Shown piece by piece: positions 33,245 through 44,261 of a stretch of DNA of 64,000 nt; position 1 is the stretch's first letter, and each line of letters starts with the position of its first letter. This DNA comes from Escallonia rubra. Lineage: Eukaryota; Streptophyta; Magnoliopsida; Escalloniales; Escalloniaceae. The stretch lies in assembly GCA_033065855.1 (NCBI GenBank), contig JAVXUO010001128.1, positions 62,001 through 126,000 of the forward strand. The letters run 5' to 3'. Both the position numbers and the translations under genes were made by a program. Below the pieces are notes generated by a model that saw nothing but the letters and a program-made list of their open reading frames with translations, searched no databases and was not told where the DNA came from.

Positions 33245-36095
33245 ATGTAATACCTGCATATTTTTTGAGCGCGTTAAAATATTTTTTTATTTCTAAGCGG
33301 CATTATATATTGGATGTCTGAAAAAAAAGAGAGTTTTAATTTTTAAAAGTCTGGAGGTTCTTTTTGTAAATACGTAAAGTTTGGGAGCCATTTGTGCAAT
33401 TTTATAAAAAAAATATTTAGAAGCTATTTTTTAGAGTGTGCCACCACCTACTAGCTTGAGTGACTCAGCTAAGTAAATAATTTAATATGGGGTGGATAAG
33501 GTCCTCGTGTGAAAGAAAGAAGAAAAGAAGAAGAAGTAAACAACAAGAGAAACAAGAAAGAAAGATAAAATAATGAAAACATAGAGAGAGGAAGGAAATG
33601 GAGGAGAAGAAAAGAATTTAGGAAATGAAGCAACCAAGAAACATAATCAGAGAAAGATAGAGAGAGTGTGTGTGCGCGCTGTTCATCGTGTGTACATGTA
33701 GGAATTAATCACCTCGGATGGATGATATAGAAGGTGTTGCAGCATGCGTTGGGTGAAGTGTATGAGAGTGCGGTTTATGTGTCTGTGTATGCAAAGGGAC
33801 GAAGGGGAAGGGGGAAACACAGCGGCAGCTTGCTGTGTGTTGTGTAAGTGCGTACTCTATGTGTGTGTTCGTATGTGAGTTGAGTGGAATTTGTGTGTGC
33901 AATTCATTGTTGGTGTATGTGTTAGTGTATGTTAATGGGTGTAAATAGGTGTAATAAATATGTTTAAGTGAGGTGGTTGGTATGTGCGTGAAAGTGAAAC
34001 ATTTTAGTCAGTGTTATAGCACCCCAGTGAAGTGGAAGAAGATGAAGTGTGTGCGCATTTAGGTGAAATGGTAGGTGCAGTAATCTAAATAGTAACTAAA
34101 ATTGTCGCTAAAGGTATGAATTAATTAGGCAGATTTAATCGGATTTTTTTTTTATAAATATCTAGGGTCAAAATTGGACAAAGTTCAAAACAGTAACCTC
34201 TGATATTTTTATGAGACGTACGCTCTGAAATGTTTCGGGAATTTTTGGTGCTCGCGAAGAGTGCTAAATTACGGTATCGGGTAACCAAAATTATCGAATT
34301 ATTTGTCATAGCAAATTAAGTTATTTTAATCTGAAAATTTTAGGAGAACCTTAATTTATTGATACAATTCATTATCTCGAATTTCATACCATTCAGAAGT
34401 CAATAGGTATTTTTAGCCGAACTAATTTTTAAGGGCTCGGTTCGGACACCGGTTTGGAATTTTCGGACGAAAATTTCCTAAAATACTTTTTAGATAGTAT
34501 TTTTTAAATATTTTTGGGATTTTTCCGGTGTCGGAAACCTACCAGGGATATTTTGATAATTTTACCTTTAAAAGGTAGTTTTGAGTAAATTTACATGTGA
34601 TAAGGCTATTTTGGCAAGTGTAATCACGTGAACACTGTTTTGGTGGCTGAGGGATGCAAGGGGTGTTTTGGTAATTTTTTTTTACCCCAGGGGCATTTTG
34701 ATAATTTTACACATCCGATTAGGGGGTCGTTCTGGGAATGTGCGTGAGTTAATAGTGAGTTATAATACAGTAATGTAAACTATATTTTAATCATTTTAGG
34801 AAAATTTCACCTGAAAATCTCGAACCGGTGTCCTGACCGAGCGCTTAAAAGTCGATTCGGCTAGAAATACCTATTGGCTTTGGAATGGTATGAAATTTGA
34901 GATAATGAATCGTATCATTAAATTAAGGTTCTCCTAAAATTTTTAGATTAGAATAACTTAATTTACTATGCCAAATAATTCAATAATTTTGATTACCCGA
35001 TACCCCAATTTAGCACTCTTCGCGGGCACCGAAAATTCCCAAAAAACATTTCAGAGCGTACATCTCATAAAAATATTAGCAGTTACTGTTTTAAACTTTG
35101 TCCAATTTTGACCGTAGATATGTATAAAAAAAATCCAATTTAATCTGCCTAATTAATTCCTACCTTTAACGACCATTTCAATTACTATTTAGATTACTAC
35201 ACCTACCATTTCACCTAAATGCACACACTTCTTCTTCTTCAACTTCACTGGGCTGCTAGAACACTCACTACTTTCACGCATATACCAACCACCTCACTTA
35301 AACATATTTATTACACCTATTTACACCCATTAACATACACTAACGCACACACCAACAATGAATTGCACACACAAATTCCACTCAACTCACATATGAACAC
35401 ACACATAGAGTACACACTTACATAGCACACATCAAGCTACCGCTGTGTTTCCCCCCTTCCCCTTCGTCGTCCCTTTGCATACACAGACACATAAACCACT
35501 CTCATACACTTCACCCCCCCTCAAGCACACACACAAGCATGCTGCAACACCTTCTATATCATCCATCCGAGGTGATTAATTCCTACCTGTACACACGATG
35601 AACAACACACACACTAATTTAAAGATACACGCATAATTAAGTAAAGGAATTTGCCCCTTACGAATTCTCTCTCTATCTTTCTCTGATTATGTTTCTTGCT
35701 TGCTTCCTTTCCCGAATTCTTTAATTTTCTTATCCTCTGTCTCTCTCTCTCTCTCTCTCTCTGTTTTCACTCTGTTTTATTTCTTTCTTGTTTATTTATT
35801 TTTCTTCTTTCTTTCACCCGAGGACTTTATCCACCCCATATTAGATTATTTACTTAGCTTAGTCACTTAAGTTAGTAGGTGGTGGCACACTCTAAAAAAT
35901 AGCTTCTAAATATTTTTTTATAAAACTGCAGAAATGGCCTCCAAACTTTACGTATTTACAAAAAAGAACCCCAAGACTTTTAAAAATTAAAAATCTCTCT
36001 CTTTTTTTTTGGACATCCAATATATATTGCCGCTTAGAAATAAAAACAATATTTTTAACGTGCTAAAAAAATATGCGGGTATTACAATTAAGTTG
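33245..36095. repeat. Large inverted repeat: two truncated gypsy LTRs, tail to tail
   Basis: The left arm starts TGTAATACCTGCATATTTTT at 33,245 (plus). The right arm starts TGTAATACCCGCATATTTTT at 36,095 reading on the minus strand. The arms are recognisably homologous to about 34,489 and 34,802, giving roughly 1.25-1.3-kb arms around a spacer of about 310 bp. TGTAATACC is the LTR start seen with PPTs at 56,782 and 58,194. Both arms include GA/CT-rich and CA/TG-rich tracts, so open frames in them are not genes. Confidence 0.8.
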
Positions 36096-37619
36096 GGGCC
36101 TAAATGTAATTCTAAAAAGTTTGGGGGCCAATTTGCAATTTTGGAAAGTTGGGCATTATGTGTCAAGTTTGTAAAGAAAATTCTCTCAAGAGGTGACCCC
36201 TCCTACATGGTTGTATAGAAATGATAAACTAATGGGTTGGATAGAAATGATAAACTAATGGGTTGGATAAAAATTGAAACAAAAAGAAATTAGAAGGGGG
36301 CATATTTCATAATTGTTTGCATTCGTTCTCCTGAACTATTGTACCTAAATTCGATAACCGTTAGTAATCGTTCTTGCTGCTTGTTGTGGTTATTCTGAAA
36401 TTCCATGTGATGACTTATATTAGTATGTTTATTGTTATTGAAACCCGAATTGATTTCAGTGATTTGAGGTTATGTTAATGCTCATTGATATTGTTGATTT
36501 TCTGTTGACCTTGGAAACCGTACTGGGAGGCATTATAAGGCTGATTTGAATCCTGCATGGAACGCAGGCTAGTACCCAGTGGGACTAGTTATTTTGGTAC
36601 ATCATGCATGTGTACACCATGCTGGCTTTACCTGAATGGCATTGCAACTGCCCATGATCAACATCTTTGAATTTGTTGACATTGTATCTTACCGTGACTG
36701 TTACATAAATTATTGGAAAGGATTGTCTCAAATAGTTTGTGTTTGTTTGAAATCCCTCCCCAGATTGCCTTTGAACTCATTTGAAATCATTTGGAAACCG
36801 TCATTGTATTTTGGAATGATGGCTTTGAAAATGATCTTTTTATTGATCGTTTTGGAACCCGTCGTGATTGGTATTGTTTATTTTGGTATCTATTTATGAT
36901 GAATTTTGATCATTTTGGAAATTATTTAGATCGTTTGAAGTATTTTTGCAAATCGTCGTCGGTTGGATACATTTGAATCGTTTTGTAATTTTTTCGATTG
37001 TCCTTGTACAACCTTATTGAACACTCAAAAGTTCACCCTTTGTTTGATTCCCTTTTGCAGGTAATGCTCAGCCGTATAATGCTCGGGAATGGGTTTTAGT
37101 GTCTGTGTGAGATTTCAGGAGTCTGTCATGTCCTTGTACAAATAGAAGTGATGATATTCTATTGGGCTTGAAGCCGCTCAGTCTAAACAGTGATGTATCA
37201 AAATAACCACTGACGTCGTTGAGCATTTTATTGGCCATCTAGACTTATTGCAATCGTTGAGAACTCATGATTAATTCTCCGATATTTCCTAATGGATCGT
37301 ATGTTGTACTCCACGTATTATCTTTACTAGGAAAGTTGTGCTCAATCCTTATTTCTTGTGTTTCAGGTACAACGTTTGAACGAGGTGATACCTCTAAGAA
37401 AGGTAAGCAAAATAATGCATTGAGGTACTCGATAATAGACGTGTTACGACCGTCGTGTACTTCGTTATATTTTTATATGGAATTGTAGTTTTAAGTTTTC
37501 TATGTGGTTGTATTGGTTTTAGCTAGTAAGACATGACATACCCTTGATGAGAGTCCAATGGGCCTGGGACTAGTTACAGAACTAATTCACGAGCCCATCA
37601 GTAGGTTTGGGTCGTGACA
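36096..37619 (+). mobile_element. Gypsy LTR, plus orientation, ending at a PBS
   Basis: A short 5' piece (36,096-36,305) joins directly to a 3' piece (36,308-37,619) that is the inverted homologue of 26,060-27,150, so the LTR middle is deleted. It ends GGGTCGTGACA and is followed by GAAATGGTAACAGAGC, a one-base variant of the initiator-tRNA-Met primer site TGGTATCAGAGC. Confidence 0.75.
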
Positions 37620-38105
37620 GAAATGGTAACAGAGCAATACAGTATTGTGGTACTTAGAGCTTAGGTATGAGATTCTGTAAACTCCTAAGCCTAGGATTAG
37701 GTTTTAACAATTATTTGATGTTTTGGTATAAGATGGAGATTGTGATCGAACATGTAATAGTAGACCCAATGTTATTTACCTTTAGAATTTAAAGACTTTA
37801 AGCATTAACTAAAAAAGATAATTATAGGACAAGACTATAATTTTGGGAAGTGATGTGATTGCGAGTCATAAGTGATGTGATAACTTAGACTCATAAAAAT
37901 TATTGAAGGTGCGGTATATGCGTGTATAGAATCATAGTTTTGCGCCATTTTAAGGTAACACATTTCTCTATCATGGATTTGATAATAGTTTGAACTCAAT
38001 TGATTTGAGATATCAAAGTGTGCAACAAAAGCATAGTGATTAAAGTTTTTTCATCTTTGGTGTGTGACAAATTTCGAAGATAAAATTTTTATAAGGTTGG
38101 AAGAA
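37620..38105 (+). mobile_element. Short internal region of a non-autonomous LTR retrotransposon, copy 1
   Basis: 486 bp between a degenerate PBS (TGGTAACAGAGC) and a PPT-like AAATTTCGAAGATAAAA...AAGGTTGGAAGA that abuts the next LTR (TGTAACG). No gag or pol. Copy 2 is at 41520-42007. The TTTCGARGAYAAAATTT phrase before the PPT is the usual end of gypsy polyproteins, so these are deletion derivatives. Confidence 0.75.
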
Positions 38106-39501
38106 TGTAACGACACGTACTTTTTGAGGTGCGCAAAATACCTTGGTTGGTAAGAGCAAATAGGATGATAAATTTTTTAGCAACAATTGGGAATTGTTCT
38201 AGTATGGTTAAATTCTTTTGGTGTCGAGTTCTAATTATGTGAAGTTTATGGGTTAGTTTGTGATTATGAAAAGTTTTGAGGCTATTATATAATTATAGAA
38301 AGTTGGTTTGATTAGTGGCGGCCATGTTTTAGAATTTGAGAAAGAATTCCATGGTATTTACCACCTCCTACTTAGGGGGTGACTAATAACAAAAGAGAAT
38401 ATAGAATTATAGATGGAGTTTAGGGGGGAAAGAAATAGAATTAGAAATAAAAGGGAAGGATGGAAGAAACAGACTTAGAGAGAAGTAGGAGGTGTGAATT
38501 TTCTATAGAATTTTCTAACGTTTTATACATGTATGCCACTAATGTAACTTATTTTTCATAATTACAAAATAGCCCTAAAACTTTTCATAATTACAAACTA
38601 ATTCTAAAATTTTACATAATTATACTTTGGCCCCGACGTACTAGACCGATTCCCTAGTGGGGTTAAGACTCGAAAGTCTTTGGCTATAGTATATGTTCTT
38701 ATGAGAAATTTTTTGTAAGGACGCGTTTTGTGACGTCCATTAGTGATGTTGATGTTGTAGTTACTCTGTATTTTGCAACAAGAGTTATGCCGTTGTTATG
38801 ACATGTATTTAAGTTCCGATGATCGTACTATGGTTGAGGGAGTCATAGGTGGTATCAGCGCTTAGGTATATGATTCTGTAGACTATTAAAGTGTCTATTA
38901 GAACGCCTAAGTTTCAGGATATCACATCCTCATAGTTAAAGTCAATCTTAAATGATGTCTAGCAAGATATTTTCTGAATAGGTGATCCCGCTAATTGTAA
39001 TCCAGAGTCGAAGATTTCGGCAGCTAAGAGCCAGTCAGGTAAGGATAGTACGACTTTATTATGCTATTCACTATTTCGATTAGCATGTCATGTTGATGAT
39101 TCTGACGTTGAACTCCTGTTATTGTGATTGGACACTGGTAGTTATTGAGACCCGGTATTCCCTTACTTGGGTTATGTTCTCGAAGACTTGCGGTGAAACA
39201 ACTTTTCTTCTTCGGCCCATTGGTAAAATTTTGATAAGTTGTTGGGGACTTGTAATCGAAATACTCTTTAAGTCCGTCCGTTTTGTGAAAATTGTCTCCT
39301 TTCAACTCATGGGAGATCGAGATGAACACCCCATGTAATGGAGCATCAATATAAGGATGCTGGTGAAAGTTGAGTCACTTGCAACATGATGAATGACACT
39401 AAGTCTGTAGTGTCCGGTCGAGTCTAGCCAAGTCTGTATTGCAATTAAGTTTAATTTATATTGCTGATATTTTTTCAATGTTTCCTATGTGTTAGCCCTA
39501 T

Positions 39502-40968
39502 TGTTGGATCACCTAGGCTTACATCTTGTTTTGATGATAACTACACATTGATTATGTTCTAATGTGTGCTTTGAGTGTATTCTTAGTAGGTATATACATG
39601 CACACTCATGAAGACACATTTGAGAAGTTGGATAGATGGATTAAAGCCAAAGAAGCTTAAAGTTATAGTGGACATGCTAATAGAAGCTTCATCAAGTCCA
39701 ATGTCGAAGAGCAACAAAGAATGCATCGGCTAAGTTACTATCGATTATAATTGATCTTTCCTATTATGTAACTAGTCTTGGTTTGATGCTTGAGATGATA
39801 ACTATGGCCTAAAAAGACCTTAGGACACCTTGTGCATTGCATGTGAGTTCATAACCTTTCACACGAGTGTGGTTCTTGAAAATGAGTGAACTTTGGAGCT
39901 CACTCAGATTTTCTCAAAACTGTTTTTGGTGCTAATCTTTTCATATCTTGATAAAACTTTTCATTAGCTTTCCAACGCAAAAAACGGCACCTCAATCCGA
40001 TTTTTCTAGAGAAAGTTATGCCCAAAATAGGAAAGGGGGTTCCGTGAGGCAGCCGATAGGCAGTAGGGTAATACAGTCGACTGTGAATACAGTCGACTGC
40101 ATTCCAATGCAGTCGACTGCATTGGTCAAAATTCTGTTCCAACGGCTATTTTCGAGGACAAAACTCCAACGGCTATTTTAGAGGGATTACAGTCGACTGC
40201 ATTGGTTACAGTCGACTGCAATGGCAGTTTTGCCCACTTTATGCCTATAACGGCTATATTTGATCTCTTCTCTATATAAATGATTTGGGACTTCATTATA
40301 CACCATGGAAATCACATTCTAAGCCTCCATTCATTAGAGAAACATCAAGGCTCATAGATTAAACTTTTCTCTCTTCATCTTCATGATTTTACATCATTAA
40401 AAAGAGTATCTTTTGTGAGCAATTCTTTGATTGAGAGTGAACATCCTTCAAGTCATCAATTCTCTCATCTCTCTATTGCACTAGAGCTTCATTTGTACTC
40501 ATTTCCTTTCAAGAGGGTTTCTTTGTACACATTTGATCTTTGTAAAAGGATTGTGATCAAGGCTTGGGTTTGTCAAGTCTTGGGTGAGCTTTGTGGATTC
40601 AAGGCTTGTGCTTGGTGTGGGGATATCACCAAGTGCTGTAAGGGTTTTGATCTTGACCCGGAAGAAGATTGTTGCTAGTGGATTCTAGTGCTCTTGCAAG
40701 GGACTTCCTTGAAGAGGTGGATGTAGGCTTGAGGGTATATCAAGCCGAACCATTTAAATCTCCTTGTCAAGTATCTCTAACTCAATCTCTTTACTTATTG
40801 CTCTTTAATTGTTTGAGATTGTTTAGTTAGCATCTTCATTGAAGTATTACTTGGTTTGTTTGAGATTTATGATTGTGCTAAGTTTAAATTCCACATTATA
40901 TTTCACAACCCCTATTCACCCCCCCTCTAGGGTTATTTTATTGGTTTCACCATGATTATTGCTTGCAT
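39502..40968 (+). mobile_element. Probable Copia-type (SIRE-like) solo LTR
   Basis: Begins TGTTGGATCACCTAGGC followed by CATCTTGTTTTGATGATAAC and runs to CACCCCCCCTCTAGGGTT, ending near TTGGTTTCA (about 40,968). These phrases are typical of plant SIRE-class Copia LTRs. A TATA-like CTCTATATAAATG lies at about 40,271. The left flank is CCTAT; no clean 5-bp duplication could be matched on the right, so the right edge is approximate. Confidence 0.55.
40073..40217. repeat. Five AGTCGACTG palindromes in the Copia-type LTR
   Basis: CAGTCGACTG-type palindromes occur at about 40,074, 40,090, 40,110, 40,190 and 40,209, mostly followed by CATTGG or ATTCC. CAACGGCTATTTT repeats lie between and after them. 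They sit upstream of the TATA-like box at 40,271, in the LTR U3 region. Confidence 0.8.
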
Positions 40969-41519
40969 TACTGTTTTCTCTTGCATTACTCACGCTTAGT
41001 CAATGAGTCTGTCATGTCCTTGTATAAGTGAAAACGGTGATGCTCTATTGGGCTTAAAGCTGCTCAGTCTGAACAAAAGTGATACATCAATATAATCACT
41101 GACGTTGTTGACTATTTTATTGGCCTTCTGAACTTCTTGCAATAGTTCAGAACTCGGGGATTAATTCTCCGATATTCCTTAATGGATCGTATATTTTACT
41201 CCACATATTATCTTTACTGGGTGGTTTGCACTCATTTCTTAAAAAAAATCTCTTATGTTTCAGGTACAAAGTTTTAACACGGTAAGACCCCTAAGATAGG
41301 TAAGGAAAAGATGCATTGAGGTTGTCGTTGAGAGACGTGTTACGACAACCGTCTTGTACTTGTTATATTTTTATGTGGAATAGTAGTCTTAAGTTTTCGC
41401 TGCAGTTGTATCGATTTTTGCTAGTAAGGCCTAGCAGAGCCTTTGATGGGAGTACAATCGGCATGCAGCCAGTCACATATCTAATTGACGGGCCCAGCTG
41501 TGGGTTCAGGTCGTGACAG

Positions 41520-42007
41520 AAATAGCATCAGAGCAATATGGTCTTGTGGTACTTAGAGCTTATGTATGAGATTCTGCAGACTCCTAAGCCTAAGATAATC
41601 TATGATTGAGATTTGACTTTGAGTACGTGGATTAGGTTTTGACAAATTTATTTGATTTTTCAGTATAAGATTGAGAATTTGACTGAACATGTAATACTAG
41701 ACCCGATGTTATTTACCTTTAGAATTGAAAGATTTTAAATGAAAATTGAAGATTAAGACTATAAATTTTGGTAAGTAATGTGATTGTGAGTCATATGTTA
41801 TGTGATAACTTAGAGTTGTAAAGACTAGTGGAGGTGCGATATTTTTGCGCCCTTTTAAGGTAGCACATTTTCTGTGATGGATTTGGTAATAGTGTGATTC
41901 GTTTGATTTGAGACATTAGAGTGTGCAGCGATAACATAATGATTACAATTTTCTTTCTTTGGTGTGTAACAAATTTCGAGGAGGAACTTTTTATTAGGTG
42001 GGGAGAT
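41520..42007 (+). mobile_element. Short internal region of a non-autonomous LTR retrotransposon, copy 2
   Basis: 488 bp, collinear with 37620-38105 (shared phrases TTATGTATGAGATTCTGCAG, TTATTTACCTTTAGAATT, TTTGATTTGAGA). It ends with CAAATTTCGAGGAGGAACTT and the PPT AGGTGGGGAGA just before the LTR start TGTAATGC. Confidence 0.75.
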
Positions 42008-42465
42008 TGTAATGCTCTATACTTTTTGAGGTGCCCAGAAGACCTATTGGTGGGTAAGAATAAATAAGATAATAATTTTTAGTAAAAATTGGGAATTGGT
42101 CTATTATGATAAAGGTTAAATTTCATTTAAGGCCAAAAAGTATTTATGTGAAGTTTTGGAGTGAGTCTTTACTTTAAATTATGAAAAATTTTGGGGCTAT
42201 TTTAAAATTGTAGAAAATTGGCTCGATTAGTGGCAGTCAAGTGTTAGAATTTGAGAAAGAATTCCATGGTATTTACCACCTCCTGCCTAGGGATGCTAAT
42301 TAAAATAGAGAGAGAGATAGAGAGAGAGATTATAGATAGAATTTTAGGAGGAAATAAATAGAATTAGAGAGAAAAAGAAAGGAATATCTTTCTCTTTTTC
42401 TTTTTTGCTTAGTCACCTCCCAAGTAGGAGGTGACTAAATACCATGGAATTATATATTGAATTTT
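42008..42465 (+). mobile_element. Third gypsy LTR of the tandem, cut by MULE C
   Basis: Starts TGTAATGCTCTATACTTTTT, parallel to 38,106. It is interrupted at 42,466 by the MULE that carries the nested elements. A continuation of the same LTR type is visible at 54,656-54,760 (AATTAGAGAGAAAAACAAAG). Confidence 0.7.
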
Positions 42466-42879
42466 GGACAAATCTCAAAACTGTACCCTCAACTTTACCT
42501 CCAGTACAGCTTTAGTACCCAACTTTGAAGGTGTGCCAAAGAAGTACCTAAGTTTGAAAAAGTGACCCAAATCAGTACTTCAGTTGACGGATGTCAACGA
42601 CTGTAAATTTTAAGAAAATGTGTTGATAACAGAAAAGCTATTTTAAAGACACGTGGCACAATCACTAATGTTCAATATTCTCTCTTTCTTAATTTAATTA
42701 GGACCAAACAAAAAAAAATTTCTCTCATACACATACGCACCATCTCTCTCTGTCTCTCCCCCTCATCTTCATCCTCTACCTTCTCCATACCCCACCAATA
42801 ACTATGCCATCACCACTCTCCACATCCCTCTGATCCTTTTCCATACCGCACTGTCAGATAATTACACTCTTAAATCAAA

Positions 42880-42882
42880 CTT

Positions 42883-42945
<63 letters not shown>
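42880..42945. repeat. (TA)n(TG)n microsatellite
   Basis: TA repeats followed by about 35 bp of TG repeats, directly left of element A2. It is the left remnant of the microsatellite into which A2 and B inserted. Confidence 0.9.
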
Positions 42946-42946
<1 letters not shown>

Positions 42947-44261
42947 ATGTGGGAGCTTATCCGTTGACCGCGTGGAAAACTTGCTCTAAGTTGCCTGCGC
43001 GATCTGGCCGTCCATACTCGATCTGTGAACGGTCCAGATTTTTTTTTCGTTTTTTTAAGTCTGTCCTCTACATTATGTAGCGGATAATTTTTTGACAAAA
43101 ATACCCTCGAGCAGTACAGTACAGTGCTCGTCCACTGCATTATGTAGAGGACAAAATAAAGGAGTAGTCTTCTCTTTCTCTCTCTCCCTTATCTCATTAA
43201 TGTGTTTTGAAATTTTCTCTTTCTCTCTCTTTTCTCTCACTTTTTGTTCTCTCTCTCTCTCCTCCTCCTCTTCATCCTCTCTCTCTCTCTCCTCCTCCTC
43301 TTCATCCTCTCTCTCTCTCTCTCTCCAAGCTAGACCCATTCATAAATCATGACCAAATTTAGACAATGCAATCCCCCTTTGAATCTACTCCTTGCAAATT
43401 CGGAGGGTTCTGTTGGAAGCACTGAAGCTAATCCCCAAAAATATTTTAAAAAAATAACTAGGAAAATCCCAAAAATCAAATGGATTTAAAGGGCCCAGTT
43501 TGGTGGTGAGAGAATTGCTTGATAAGAGGAGAACTAGAAATCTTGGAACTTGGATGTTTCAAAAGAAATGGAAAAGAAAAACCATTTATGAGAGAATGGA
43601 GAGAGAAAGAAAGGGAAGTTAGAAAAGGTTGAGTCTGGAAATAGCTTGCCAGATGATGTTGTGGGAAGATTGGATGGAAAAGAATCTTATAGAGAGAATC
43701 TGAAGCCACTTGTTGCTCGTGCATGGTTTTCATCAGAAGCGTCCACGTGACAAGTACAATAAGTGAGATGCACAACTCTCAGGAGGACTTAGTGAAATAG
43801 CTTCTGCATGCGATTGCAATAAAACTAATGAACATCTCATCAATATGGTGGTATGCCGAAAGTCGAGGGAGAACCTCCTTGTGAGTACAATAGTTCATCA
43901 TCTTCTAAGTTTTGGCCTGAAAAACTAGGAAGCCAGTGCAGAGAATTTACGATTTGATGGATGAGGATGTGGTTGGTGAGGATGTGATAAATGCTAGTCG
44001 ATCTTTTGGTGTCTGCTATGGAAATTGTGGTATCTCATTTGTATCTAAGGGAAGATTTGTTAATAATAATTGTGGTGGCTGGTAGTAGAGAAAACTTCAA
44101 CTTGCAATGGATGTTTGACTTGGGATGGGAAATTTCATTGACTGGGTGGGAACAAATTATGGATGATTTTGCGGGAAGTGCTCATCTATTTATGGAAAGA
44201 AAACAAATTTTCACATTGGGAGGTCACTGTTTGTCTTTTGAGACAGAAACTGTTGAAATCG

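Larger units (their letters stand above)
38106..41519 (+). mobile_element. Gypsy LTR between the two short internal regions, with nested insertions
   Basis: Starts TGTAACGACACGTACTTTTT and ends GGTCGTGACA before a second PBS-like site (TAGCATCAGAGC). It contains another PBS-like site (TGGTATCAGCGC, 38,850-38,861), so it is itself a mosaic of LTR pieces. It also contains a Copia-type LTR (from 39,502). Host LTR sequence resumes near 41,004 (GAGTCTGTCATGTCCTTGTA, as at 37,122). Confidence 0.65.

Noticed and set aside
43330-44260. Captured host gene in element A2
   Set aside because: Composition is gene-like, but no frame gives a recognisable domain; left as unassigned interior.
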